Positions 52,926-61,954 of a stretch of 64,000 bases of DNA are shown in pieces. The position numbers and the translations under genes are program-made. The DNA comes from Sva-07 sp963715825. GTDB taxonomy: Bacteria > Actinomycetota > Acidimicrobiia > Acidimicrobiales > Ilumatobacteraceae. The stretch's first letter is position 1. Each line of letters starts with the position of its first letter. The stretch spans positions 124,001 through 188,000 of the forward strand of contig CAVQSI010000004.1 in the NCBI GenBank assembly GCA_963715825.1, read 5' to 3'. Below the pieces are notes generated by a model, which was not told the origin of the DNA, did no database searches, and saw only the letters and a list, made by a program, of their open reading frames with translations.

Positions 52926-53821
52926 TCACGGTGGATCACTTGCATAAGACGTATGGTCGGCTCGTTGCCGTCGACGACCTTTCGTTCAGTGTCGAGAGCG
53001 GGGAGATCTTCGGCATCCTCGGGCCGAACGGCGCCGGCAAGACGACGACCGTGGAGTGCATCCAGGGTCTGCGCGATGCCGATGGCGGGACGATTCGTGT
53101 GCTCGGGCTGAACCCGATGACCGAGGCTACTGAGCTGAGGCAGCGCATTGGTTCACAGCTCCAGGACGCGGCGCTGCCCGGTCGGTTGAAAGTCGCCGAA
53201 TCCCTGGAGCTGTTCGCCGCGTTCGCCCGCAACCCCGTGGACTGCGATGAGCTGCTCAGCCGATGGCGATTACAGGAGCAGAGAAATCAAGCCTTCGACA
53301 CCTTGTCGGGCGGTCAGCGCCAGCGCCTCTTCATCGCGCTTGCCTTTGTCAACGCCCCCGAGCTGGTCTTCCTCGATGAGCTCACTCAAGGGTTGGATCC
53401 CCAGGCCCGACGAGCAACATGGGATCTCATCCGCGAGATCCGACAAGACGGCACAACGGTCGTCTTGGTGACGCACTTCATGGACGAAGCAGAGCACCTT
53501 TGTGACCGCGTCGCCGTCGTCGACGACGGAAGGGTGATCGCGCTCGACACGCCGCAGGGTTTGATCGACGGGCTCGGGTTGCGGTCGGTCGTGCGCTTCA
53601 CGACACAGGAGCCGGACTTGGGTTGGGTGGAGCGGCTCGACGTCGTGGAGTCGCTGACCCGCCATGGGGACGCAGTTGAGGTGCGTGGCACCGGCGCGGT
53701 GTTGGCGCTCGTCGCGTCCGAGCTGGTTGCGCACGGGATCGTCCCGCTCGACCTGCGCGTCGACCGCCCAACGGTCGAAGACGCCTTCTTGGCCTTGACC
53801 GGACGGACGGTCCGGGGCTGA
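52913..53821 (+). CDS. ABC transporter ATP-binding protein (DrrA/CcmA type)
   Basis: Cytosolic ATPase of an ABC-2 type exporter, 302 residues. Walker A GPNGAGKTTTVECIQG (~39-54), Q-loop QLQDAALPGRL, signature LSGGQRQRLFIAL (~133), Walker B LVFLDELTQGLDPQARR (~155) and the switch His in VTHFMDEAEHLC. Note LDELTQGLD where LDEPTSGLD is usual: the Pro is replaced by Leu but the catalytic Glu is kept. A C-terminal DUF4162-like domain follows. ATG 52913 has GGAGG 8 nt upstream. The permease gene starts 2 nt after its stop. Confidence 0.92.
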   Translation: MAAVITVDHLHKTYGRLVAVDDLSFSVESGEIFGILGPNGAGKTTTVECIQGLRDADGGTIRVLGLNPMTEATELRQRIGSQLQDAALPGRLKVAESLELFAAFARNPVDCDELLSRWRLQEQRNQAFDTLSGGQRQRLFIALAFVNAPELVFLDELTQGLDPQARRATWDLIREIRQDGTTVVLVTHFMDEAEHLCDRVAVVDDGRVIALDTPQGLIDGLGLRSVVRFTTQEPDLGWVERLDVVESLTRHGDAVEVRGTGAVLALVASELVAHGIVPLDLRVDRPTVEDAFLALTGRTVRG

Positions 53822-53823
53822 TC

Positions 53824-54592
53824 GTGATCCGCGGCTACCTCGCACTGACACGCGCCGAGTTCCGGCTGTTCCGCAGGGAGCCCTTCTCGATCGTCTTCGT
53901 GCTTGCGTTCCCGTTGATGATGATGATGCTGCTCTCGGCAGTCTTCGGGAACGATCAGGCGAACGCCCAAGACGTCGAGAACGGCATGCTCGTCTGGCGG
54001 GGTGTGGCGCCGGCCGACTACTACACGGCGGCGTCGGTGGCCGTGATCATCGCTGCGCTCGGGCTGATGACGCTTCCGATCAACCTGTCCGGGTACCGCG
54101 AGCGCGGGATTCTGCGGCGCCTGCGAGCGTCGTCGGTTTCGGTGTGGATCCTCGTCGAGCGCGCAACTCACGCTCGCGCTGGTGACCTTCGTCGCTGGCG
54201 CCCTGGTGATGGGCGTCGTGGCGTGGCTCGCCTACGACGTGATGCTGCCGAAGGACGTGCTCGGAGTGGTGGTCGCTCTCGTGTTCGGAACAGCGGCGTT
54301 CGGAGCGATCGGGCTGCTGCTCGCGACGGTCGTCCGGAGCAGTCGCTCAGCCCAGGGCATCGGCCTCTTGCTGTTCTTTGCGATGTGGCTGATCTCTGGC
54401 ACCGGCCCGCCGCGCGCCGTCCTCCCCTCAGGTCTTCGCGACGCCGGCGGCCTGCTTCCGTTGACCCACCTCGTCACCGCCGTGCAGGACCCGTGGTTCG
54501 GGTTCGGCTGGAGCGCCACCGATCTCGCAGTGCTCGCCGCATACGCCTTCGCCGCCGGCGCCCCGGCACTGTGGTTCTTCCGCTGGGACTGA
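53824..54592 (+). pseudogene. ABC-2 type permease, split by a +1 frameshift
   Basis: Membrane partner of the upstream ATPase, about 255 residues and six helices when the frame is corrected. First frame: LTRAEFRLFRREPFSIVFVL through YRERGILRRLRASSVSVWIL. Second frame: AQLTLALVTFVAGALVMGVV, then LVFGTAAFGAIGLLLATVV and GGLLPLTHLVTAVQDPWFGF, a standard ABC2_membrane end. The switch lies at about 54155-54162, where one base too many is present (total length 3n+1). GTG start 2 nt after the ATPase stop. With the ATPase it would export a drug or lipid; substrate unknown. Confidence 0.78.
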
Positions 54593-54730
54593 GCCATACC
54601 GCTCACGACGTCAATATTGGCTGCGTAACGATCGGGATGGCCCAGCCGCTCCCGTCACTGACGCGTTCGCCCGCATCTCGCGTCATCAACGCCCACAGAG
54701 AGAACCGGTCCCCGACGCGTGGCGCGACGT

Positions 54731-54808
54731 CACATATATCGACAGTCGTGACCGGCTGAGCCGACCCCTCGTGCACGGCACCGTATTCGCTCGGCCACCC
54801 ATTCCAGA
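54731..54808. repeat. Diverged direct repeat, copy 2
   Basis: Second copy of the segment at 52579-52654. On the minus strand it can encode LEWVAERIR and then, after an apparent extra base, AVHEGSAQPVTTVDICDVAP. The 292-nt stretch 54593-54884 between the permease and a methyltransferase contains this remnant and otherwise nothing recognisable. Confidence 0.45.
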
Positions 54809-54884
54809 ATGCGGGCCGCCTCGATTGGACGATTGGCGGTCGCGAGACCTGCCGCTGGGTCGGCCAGCGGGTGTCTCGTTCGGT

Positions 54885-55622
54885 TCAGTTGGCCTTCGTT
54901 GCACCGAGCAGCAAGAACCAGGGTCGATGTCGATCGTCGGCGAGTTCGGGTCGGGCTTCGACGGCCTCGGCCGTTGGCCCGAACTCGTCGATGCGGTCCA
55001 ACACGAGGCCGGACTCGATCACCGTGTTCACGTACGTGGCAACCGTTCGGTGTTCTTTGACAATGCCGTCCACGAACCACTTCGTCACCCGTTCGCCCTC
55101 GACGAGGTAGTTGTCGAGTGGCCACACCCGGCCGCCGGCATCGCTCGTCTCGAAGCTTTGCGTTGTCGGCGCGCTGTAGATGGGGTGCTCGACCGAGAAG
55201 ACAACTGAGCCGCCTGGCGTGAGCGCTTCAGCGACCATCGACATCAGTCGGTGGAGATCGCGCACGTAGTGCAAGGTCAGCGAACTGAATACGAAGTCAG
55301 CGGAGCCCGGTTCAAGATCGAGGAGATCAAGGTCGGCGCATTGGTACTCGACGGTGGCGCTGGCTGTTTCGGAGCGCGCACGTTCGAGCATCTTCGTCGA
55401 AACGTCGACGCCGAGCACCGACGCCGCTTCGTGCTCGTCGGCCCATCGGCTGAACCATCCAAAGCCACAACCGAGATCGACGACCCGTCGACCGGCCATG
55501 TCCGGCAGCATCGACCGCAGACTCGGCCACTCTGCTGCCCCGTCGAGGCCGTGGACCTGGCGATCGAGCGTGACGTAGCCAGCGAGGAACTCTGGGTCGT
55601 CGTAGATGTTCTGTGCGCTCAC
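54885..55622 (-). CDS. Class I SAM-dependent methyltransferase
   Basis: 245 residues. Motif I is textbook: RRVVDLGCGFGWFSRWADEH (~47-66), then VLGVDVSTKMLERAR, CADLDLLDLEPGSADFVFSS and LTPGGSVVFSVEHPIY; overall like UbiE/COQ5-type Methyltransf_11 proteins. Acceptor unknown. GTG 55622 is chosen: GGAGG lies 5 nt upstream and the product starts VSAQNIYDDPEFLAGY as in homologues; a longer frame to 55787 has poor codon use. Single gene, convergent with the ABC pair. Confidence 0.87.
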   Translation of the reverse strand: MSAQNIYDDPEFLAGYVTLDRQVHGLDGAAEWPSLRSMLPDMAGRRVVDLGCGFGWFSRWADEHEAASVLGVDVSTKMLERARSETASATVEYQCADLDLLDLEPGSADFVFSSLTLHYVRDLHRLMSMVAEALTPGGSVVFSVEHPIYSAPTTQSFETSDAGGRVWPLDNYLVEGERVTKWFVDGIVKEHRTVATYVNTVIESGLVLDRIDEFGPTAEAVEARPELADDRHRPWFLLLGATKAN

Positions 55623-55848
55623 GTTGCCTCCAGAACTCAAGGTACTCGTGACCCTCATCGAACCAGTAGACAACCTCGGGTCCGGCTGAAAGCGCTCCAG
55701 AACGACGGGCGGAATTGGACGTCGATACCGCTCGGCATCGGCACTTCTTCGGGCGGGTACCCGCTCGGAAATGTGCACCTCAACCATCGACCGGAGCGAC
55801 CGGCGGTATCCCCTCTCCTCTGCCGGATCCAGGACAAGTCGGAAGCTG

Positions 55849-55878
55849 CTGCGGCGCCGGGAATATCGGGCGCCGCAG
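55849..55878. terminator. Perfect 10-bp GC hairpin in a 433-nt non-coding gap
   Basis: CTGCGGCGCC (55849-55858) pairs exactly with GGCGCCGCAG (55869-55878) around a 10-nt AT-rich loop. The gap 55623-56055 between two minus-strand genes otherwise shows nothing recognisable, so this is the probable terminator of the gene at 56056-56914 or a regulatory hairpin for the methyltransferase. Confidence 0.5.
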
Positions 55879-56055
55879 TAGGGCCGTGATGCGGCACGCC
55901 GTCGCGGGCGTCGACCGGATTATGGAGCGGACGTTATGCGCCGATCGTGGCGCGAAGAACTGCGGTTCCAGATCGGGTCAGCGCACCGTCGGCAGGTGTC
56001 GATATGACCACTCTCCCGGTTCTCGGCGCGGTGCCGCTCCCCAGGCTGCTCGTCG

Positions 56056-56914
56056 TCACCGCATCTTGGGTGCGCCGATGATCGCCCGCGTCTTGAGCAG
56101 CACGTCGATCACGGCGGGGTCGCCGGATGACCGAAGCGGACCGTGTGCCTCGGCGCTGTAGTTGTTCGTCAGCAGCCGCGACGCCTGTTCGGCGGTCGTC
56201 GCGGACCGCGGCGCCGGCGGGCGCATCGGCTTGGTCGGTGAACCCCCATCCGCCGCTGCGATTGGTGAGTCGCCAGACCCGGTGAAGCGGTTCAGCGATC
56301 TCGATGTCGACGCGGTAGTCGGATACGCCCGCAGCCCCGAGGCGATATGGGTAGGCCCAGCGGAGAGCGTCGAGCACGGGGCCGGCGAGATCCTCGTCGA
56401 GATCGGTCGGTCGACCCACAGCCTCGTTGAGCTGCTGGCGATGAATCCATCGCTCCGTCAGCTCCCTGGCTTGGTCGAGCCATATGGGGACCGGCAAGTC
56501 ACTCGCCCAGGAGACGTGCGCCGTCCATGATCGCGGGTCCTGGGCGGCGAAGGTGTCAGCGACCGGGTTTCCGAGCCAGTCGAGGAGTTCGACGGCGAGG
56601 CGGGGGCTGATGCGCCGGGCCGCGTGCACCCATTCCGTCTGGAGGTTGTCGAGCCAGTGGATGAACTGCGCCTCGTCTGCCGCCTCAGGCGCAGGCGTGC
56701 CGTGATGGTGGTCACGCTGCCAGGCGATCATGCTGAGGTCGCCGCCGATCAGATGGTTGACCAGCCCGAGGACATCCCAGCCTGGGCATGGCGTGGCTCG
56801 TTGCCAGTCCTCGGCTGACAGCGAGCGCAGCCTGTCGAGGAGCCGAGCCGCGCTCGACTCGGACCAGCTGGGAGAAGTCGCCGGGCGCGTCGGTCGGGAT
56901 GGCGACGCCGACAT
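56056..56914 (-). pseudogene. MDMPI/DinB-like protein, frameshifted
   Basis: Member of the mycothiol-dependent maleylpyruvate isomerase N-terminal (DinB-like) family: LLDRLRSLSAEDWQRATPCP then GWDVLGLVNHLIGGDLSMIA, with the metal-binding His of NHL, and later SWTAHVSWASDLPVPIWLDQ. Near 56200-56208 one extra base switches frame; the corrected end reads AEQASRLLTNNYSAEAHGPL then VLLKTRAIIGAPKMR and stops at 56056 (length 3n+1). A second shift may occur near 56868, where VGVAIPTDAPGDFSQLVRVE in the other frame has perfect third positions. Function: thiol- or metal-dependent transferase or detoxification; substrate unknown. Confidence 0.65.
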
Positions 56915-56959
56915 TGTCGCGTCCGCCAGTGGAACTCGACTCCGAGGTTCTCTGAGGCG

Positions 56960-57406
56960 GTGTCGGCGCCCGCGAACTCCGTACCGCTCGCCCGTGCCGA
57001 TGGCGCGTGGAGCGACCACGGCGGCACGTTCCGCATCATCGACGACGAGCACCCTGAACCGTTGCACCCAATGAGTCAGATCTGGATGCGACGCGATGCC
57101 CGCTCACCATGGCAGGTCGACTGCGTGCTCAATCCCGTAGGCGACGGCAGGTGGCAGTCCAAGCGCGATCCGGACTTCGTCGCCGACCTCGACGACGTGA
57201 CGTGGATCGCTCCCGACGGGGTGCGCTATGCCTGTCCCGAGGTCACACTGCTGTTCAAGGCGAAACAGCACCGGGCGAAGGACACGGTCGATCTCGAGAA
57301 CGCGTGGCCGCTCATGTCGGATGCGCAGCGACGGTGGCTTCACGACGCCGTCTTGCAGCTCCATCCCGGCCATCCGTGGCAGGAACGACTCGATCCAACC
57401 GCATAG
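56960..57406 (+). pseudogene. 5'-truncated nucleotidyltransferase (aminoglycoside adenylyltransferase-like)
   Basis: The frame encodes the C-terminal two thirds of a DUF-type nucleotidyltransferase similar to aminoglycoside adenylyltransferases: SQIWMRRDARSPWQVDCVLN, then GRWQSKRDPDFVADLDDVTW, VRYACPEVTLLFKAKQHRAK and LHPGHPWQERL. The N-terminal catalytic part (GGxxxD...D with the metal aspartates) is absent; upstream sequence belongs to the divergent MDMPI-like gene. It is therefore probably non-functional. Family assignment rests on the PEV.LLFKAK..R.KD pattern. Confidence 0.55.
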
Positions 57407-57587
57407 GCCAGCGGATACCTCGGCCGACCACGTCCGCCTATCGCCGGGCCGGTGACGCGATTACGTGAGGCGAGAGTTGAGTCGATATGCCCGTGAAAGT
57501 GTGACGCAACAGTTGGGCCGAAGCCGAGTGTCGCTCGCCGCTGGCGAGCAGTGATTCTGTGCGCGTGAAGTGTGCGGGCGGCCTCGA

Positions 57588-57689
57588 TCAGCGGGTCGGA
57601 GCCCAGTCGGTGTCGGCGATTGCGTCTGCGAGTTCTTGATCGGCAAGGTTGGTGCCGTTGGCGAGCACGACGATCGCGAGATCTCGTCC
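57588..57689 (-). pseudogene. C-terminal scrap of a serine hydrolase (beta-lactamase family)
   Basis: The frame reads GRDLAIVVLANGTNLADQEL then ADAIADTDWAPTR and stops. The VVVLANG box is the closing strand of class C beta-lactamase-like serine hydrolases. Only 33 residues remain; an in-frame stop lies just upstream. It sits between the nucleotidyltransferase remnant and the alpha/beta hydrolase. Confidence 0.4.
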
Positions 57690-57714
57690 TCGTCATGGGC
57701 GGTCGTTGCGGTCT

Positions 57715-58594
57715 TCAGTCTCCGGCTGTCAGCGTTGCGAACTCGGTGAGGATCGTCGTCGGCATTGTCGACGAGTGTCGAGAAGTGGCCCGCCCCCTCG
57801 ACCAGCGTCAACGAGGCAGACGGGATGTTGTCGGCCAGGAAGACTGCCCACGCTGGGGTCGCCTGACGGTCGCTGGCTCCGTGCCATACCGCCGTCGTGG
57901 TCTGGATCGCCGCCAGTTCGAAGCCCCAGTCGCGGTGGTAGAGCGACGCCTCGTGAACGAGGCCAGCTGGGCCGGCTCGTACGGCCTCGGTCATTTCTGC
58001 GAGGACCATGGCTCGCGATGTGCGGCTGCTCGCGGAACATGGCGCCGTCGGCCGGCTGCATCTTGGCCCATGCCCCCAACCACCGGTCCGGGTGCTTGGA
58101 CATCTGGCGGAGTTGGCTGCGGGCGACTGTTCGGTAGAGGTGTGGGTGGTTCATGAACGCGTTGACGACGCGGAACATGGGATGCAGCCCCCGGTTCGTC
58201 GCTGGTGGAGGGGCGACCGAGGACACGGTCGCGACTCCTGTGATCCGTTGGGGTAGGGCTGCTGCACAGGCGAGCGCATGGGGTCCGCCGCCGGAGTGGC
58301 CGACGAGTCCGAACCGTCCGAGATCGAGTCGATTGGCCAGTTGCTCGACATCGCTCGACCAGTCGAGGAGGTCCCGACCCGGCTGGTAGGTCGAACGGCC
58401 GAACCCCGGCCGCTCCGGGCAGATGAGTCGAACACCGGTCGCAATTGCGGCGGCTTCCAGAAGGCCGCCGGCGAGTCGGGAGTCGTTGCCGCCGTGGAAG
58501 AACATGACGGGCCGTCCTGCTTCGAGGCCGAATTCTGCCCAGCAGAGCGTTCGGCCATCGAGAGTCGTCATCTCCAGTCGTTCTCGGTTGATCA
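57715..58594 (-). pseudogene. Alpha/beta hydrolase with two +1 frameshifts
   Basis: Serine hydrolase of ~292 residues after correction. HGGNDSRLAGG oxyanion region (~32), RLICPERPGFGRS (~54), nucleophile elbow LVGHSGGGPHALA (~98) and, in the second frame, LTLVEGAGHFSTLV with the catalytic His. One extra base near 58008 (between PHIAS and MVLAEMTEAV) and another near 57755 (before ILTEFATLTAGD) split it; the TGA at 57715 is then the natural stop. The ATG lies at 58595 by codon phase. Substrate unknown; closest pattern is haloperoxidase/epoxide-hydrolase-like lipases. Confidence 0.7.
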
Positions 58595-58686
58595 TTCGGC
58601 CCTGATTCCGGTTGGGTCTTCGACGTGTGTGTCTCGGACTACCCACGTGCGGCGGGCCGACTCGAAGCGAGGAGCGGCTCGACGGT

Positions 58687-59136
58687 TCAGCAGTGTTGTT
58701 CGAGATGGCGCTTGAGTCCCTCGAGGAGTTCGCGCATTCCGGCCCGGTAGGTGCGTCGGACGGCGACGGTGTTGAGGATCCGTCCGAGCGGCCCGTACTT
58801 GAGAGTGTAGGTAGGGCTGACGGTCACCTCGGTGCGAGGCCCGCTGTGCGCTGTCGGTGAGGGTGAACGCGATGTCGGCGGTCTTGAACGGAAGGGTCGA
58901 GTCGGTGATCCGGAAGGTGATCGCCTTCTTGGTTCGAACTCGACGACGTGTTCGGTGAGCGAGTGCTTGGCGGAGATGTCGCAGTGACGAGCACCTCCGA
59001 CGCCGTCGATGTCGTTGGTTCGGTGCGATCCGATGAGGCCTGGGTTCCAGGAGGCAATAGCGCCGATGTCGGCGAGGGCTGCCCACACGGTGTGGCGTGG
59101 GGCGTCGATCGTGGTTCGTTCGGTGAACGTGCTCAT
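58687..59136 (-). pseudogene. SRPBCC family protein with compensating frameshifts
   Basis: Polyketide cyclase/dehydrase-like protein of ~149 residues. It opens TFTERTTIDAPRHTVWAALA then DIGAIASWNPGLIGSHR, a standard SRPBCC start. Near 58935 one base is missing, the middle (KKAITFRITDSTLPFKTADI) lies in another frame, and near 58847 one base is extra, returning to the first frame for TEVTVSPTYTLKYGPLGRIL and the C-terminal helix ELLEGLKRHLEQHC. Net length is 3n. ATG 59136 overlaps the LLM oxidoreductase stop (ATGA), so both form one unit. Confidence 0.68.
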
Positions 59137-59978
59137 GAGAGGTACTCGACGAGTTGGTGGGCGTGGGTGTCGAGCGCGGCGAGCACGGTGACCTCGTCGG
59201 CGGGTGGAAGCCAGACGACGACTCGATCGATGCCAGCCTCGTGGTAGCCGGCCAGGAGTGCCGGGTCGCCCTGAGATGAGTACACGGTCACGACCGCGGT
59301 CTCGGGGTCTCGGTCGTGTTGTTCGAAGGCGTTGCGGAGTCGGGGAAGGTGGTCGATGACGTCGCCGTAGCCTTCGATCGGGAGCCACCCGTCGGCCCAG
59401 GTGGCGATGTCGTCGAACACCTCGCGGGTGGCGCGTGCGCCGACGTGGAGTGGCGGGGCGGGCTGCTGGGCGGGCTTGGGCCAGGACCACGACGGTCCGA
59501 CCGAGCAGTAGTCGCCGCTGTAGGTGCCCTCGTCGTCGGTCCAGAGCTCGCGCATGAGGGCGATGTGGTCGATCAGCCGGGGGCGCACGGTGTCGAGATC
59601 GACGCCGTGTGTTGCGCACTCCTCGCGGTTCCACCCGTAGCCGACGCCGAGCTCGAGCCGCCCTGCGGACTGCCAGTCGAGCGTGGCGATCGTCTTGGCC
59701 GCGATGACCGGGTCACGCAAGGCAAGCAACGCCACGCCGGTCCCGATCCGCAGCCGGGTCGTCGTTGCGGCAGCTGCGGCGAGCGCGACGAACGGGTCGC
59801 ACGTGCGTCGATACCACTCGGGAAGTTCACCACCGGGCCACGGCGTCGCGCGTGACACCGGGACATGGGTCTTCTCGGTGACCCACAACGAGTCGAACCC
59901 GCGTGCTTCGACTTCGGGTGCGAGACGCTGCATCGGCATCGTTTGGTCGGTGGCGAAGATCATCACTCCGACCTTCAT
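59133..59978 (-). CDS. LLM-class F420-dependent oxidoreductase
   Basis: Luciferase-like TIM-barrel oxidoreductase, 281 residues, resembling the TIGR03619 F420-dependent subfamily. MKVGVMIFATDQTMPMQRLA opens strand one; RGFDSLWVTEKTHVP, RLRIGTGVALLALRDPVIAA, TLDWQSAGRLELGVGYGWNR and HVGARATREVFDDIATWADG are family landmarks. Uses F420 or FMN to reduce small molecules. ATG 59978 is the conserved start; upstream frame is non-homologous. Coupled to the SRPBCC gene downstream and 7 nt after the SnoaL-like gene, giving a three-gene cluster. Confidence 0.88.
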   Translation of the reverse strand: MKVGVMIFATDQTMPMQRLAPEVEARGFDSLWVTEKTHVPVSRATPWPGGELPEWYRRTCDPFVALAAAAATTTRLRIGTGVALLALRDPVIAAKTIATLDWQSAGRLELGVGYGWNREECATHGVDLDTVRPRLIDHIALMRELWTDDEGTYSGDYCSVGPSWSWPKPAQQPAPPLHVGARATREVFDDIATWADGWLPIEGYGDVIDHLPRLRNAFEQHDRDPETAVVTVYSSQGDPALLAGYHEAGIDRVVVWLPPADEVTVLAALDTHAHQLVEYLS

Positions 59979-59985
59979 CCCAGCG

Positions 59986-60399
59986 TCACCTTGCTTCGTC
60001 GCGTTCACAGCGCGGCGGCTGGTCGTAGCCGAAGAACCCGGCGAGGTGCACGATCCGGCCATCGTCGATGACCGCAACGTCGAGGCCGTCGAGTGTGACG
60101 ACACCGTCGGCGCCGATCATCTCCCAGCCCCACCGCACCAGGTTGTGATGGGCGTCGACGCCGCCCTTCTGACGGAACGAGCTTCCCGGGTAGGTGGCGT
60201 GGAACCCGGCGAACATCTCCGCCAGCTGCTCGTGGCCAGTGACCTCGGCGATCGGGTCGCTGGACTGCGCGTCCGGTGCCCAGGTGCGGCGAATCGCTTC
60301 GCTGCGAGCGGTGTCGCTGGTCGCGTTCCAGCACTCGAAGTAGCGGTCGATCACGGTCTGGTGGTCGGTGGTGCTTTTGGTGTCAATCGTGTTGCTCAT
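59986..60399 (-). CDS. SnoaL-like (NTF2 fold) protein
   Basis: 137-residue protein of the NTF2/SnoaL superfamily: TVIDRYFECWNATSDTARSE then AIRRTWAPDAQSSDPIAEVT, and FAGFHATYPGSSFRQKGGVD. The C-terminal strands DGVVTLDGLDVAVIDDGRIV and HLAGFFGYDQPP complete the cone. Members are cyclases, isomerases or ligand-binding proteins. ATG 60399 (MSNTIDTK) is chosen over a weaker upstream start. First gene of the cluster with the LLM oxidoreductase; the XRE gene overlaps it by 17 nt on the same strand. Confidence 0.8.
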   Translation of the reverse strand: MSNTIDTKSTTDHQTVIDRYFECWNATSDTARSEAIRRTWAPDAQSSDPIAEVTGHEQLAEMFAGFHATYPGSSFRQKGGVDAHHNLVRWGWEMIGADGVVTLDGLDVAVIDDGRIVHLAGFFGYDQPPRCERDEAR

Positions 60400-61268
60400 G
60401 TGTGCCATCGTCGGGCAACTCATGACGCAAAGCGATGACCCGTTGGGTCAAACGACTGCAGACAGATCGGACGCGCGATCGATCCATGGCCGCGCCGCCA
60501 AGATCTCCCGGGTGGTTCTGATCGGCCGGGTAGAGCGTCTCGATCGACAGCTCCGACAACGTCACGTCCTGAGCGGTACCGAAGGTGGTCACGGTCGACA
60601 GGAACGACAGCTCGACACCATCGATGAGGATCCGTAGGGGCAGCACGACGTCCGGGGCTGTGGGCATGGTGCGAGCAGCCGTCGGGGCGTAGGTCTCGCA
60701 CTCGTCGATCAAGGCTCGGAGTTCGTCGTCCTGGGTGAGCACGAGCACGTGGCGCATGTGACGCAGCAACTGGCCGGCGTACTCGTCGAAGTTCGTCACC
60801 CGTGACGCGAGCCCGTCGGGGTGCAGACTCAAGCGGGCCACGTTCAAACCTGACGTGAGCAGTGCCGGGTCGACACCGGCGGTGAACCAGAACGCGGCAG
60901 TGTTGGCATCGACAACATTCCAGCGTGTGTCGATCACCGTCGTCGGGTTCGGATCGTTGCCGTCGAGCACCAGTCGGATCACGTCACGAGCTGCAGCCAA
61001 CGCGTCGTCGTCGAGCGAGTACTCGCTGAACACCGGCGCGAACCCGGCCAGCGAGCAGCATGTCGTTGACGGCGCGTTTGGGCATCTCGAACTCGTCCGC
61101 CAGGTACAGCAGCAGCTCGCGACTCGGCTTGGCCCGGCCGGTCTCGACACACGACAGATGCCGCGTCGACACGCCCGTCCGGCTCGAAACGTCGAGCTGG
61201 CTCAATCGGCGCACCGACCGCCAATGCCGCAACAAGGTTCCTGCATGGAGATCCGTCGGTCGGGACAT
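60383..61268 (-). pseudogene. XRE/MmyB-type transcriptional regulator, frameshifted
   Basis: Helix-turn-helix regulator of ~294 residues. First frame: LLRHWRSVRRLSQLDVSSRT then GVSTRHLSCVETGRAKPSRE, a Cro/XRE domain. Second frame, after one extra base at about 61045-61050 (LLAG then FAPVFSEYSL): the MmyB-like ligand-binding domain, NPTTVIDTRWNVVDANTAAF, LRILIDGVELSFLSTVTTFG and VTLSELSIETLYPADQ. Length is 3n+1. Probable regulator of the downstream SnoaL-LLM-SRPBCC cluster, a frequent actinobacterial pairing. Confidence 0.75.
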
Positions 61269-61353
61269 GATGCCAAGCGTAGGAAGCCTCATCCTGAGAG
61301 CCATGACCCAACACGTCATGGAATCCGGACTGCTCGGTCGTCACGATCGACTC

Positions 61354-61798
61354 ATGGAATTCTCTGCCAACACCGATCCGATCACGAAACTCCGCTTCGT
61401 CCTCACCGCCAACGCCACCACGTCAGGGCTCGCGGGGCTGACCGCACTGGTCGCTGGTGAGCGTGTCGACGACTGGCTCGACACCGCGAATTCGGGCTGG
61501 GTTCGTGTCGTCGGTGCCGGCCTCGTCGCGTTCGCCCTCGCCGTCATCGCGCTGCTCGCGCTCCAACGTGCAGAGTCTGCGCCGATGGGTGCCGGCAGTC
61601 AGCTTGGCCGACGGCGGCTGGGTTGCCGCGTCGATCGCGACGATCATCGCCGGCTGGTACTCGAGCAGCGGTGCCGCCATCATCGGAATCATCGCGGTCA
61701 TCGTCGGAACGTTCGCTATCACCCAGATGCGACTCTTGCGAACCCCTTCCGCACCCGTCACACCGTCACCAGATCTCACTGCTCCGCGAGAGCGCTGA
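61354..61798 (+). pseudogene. Small three-helix membrane protein, frameshifted
   Basis: 147 residues after correction. First frame: MEFSANTDPITKLRFVLTAN, then VRVVGAGLVAFALAVIALLA. One extra base near 61575 leads to the second frame: SLADGGWVAASIATIIAGWY and AAIIGIIAVIVGTFAITQMR, then a hydrophilic tail. Three membrane helices and no recognised family. CACGAT lies 6 nt before ATG 61354 in leaderless position. Divergent from the XRE regulator, which may control it. Confidence 0.55.
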
Positions 61799-61954
61799 CG
61801 ATGAGCACGCATCGCGCCCGAGCGATAATCCCGGGGCAAGACGCACGCCAACGCGCCGCATCGCCGGCGCACTGTGGCGTCCGGGTCGGTCTGACACGTA
61901 GCTCATAACGCGATCACCGACCGCGTTCGACGGGTGCGATTGAGGTGAGCCCTC

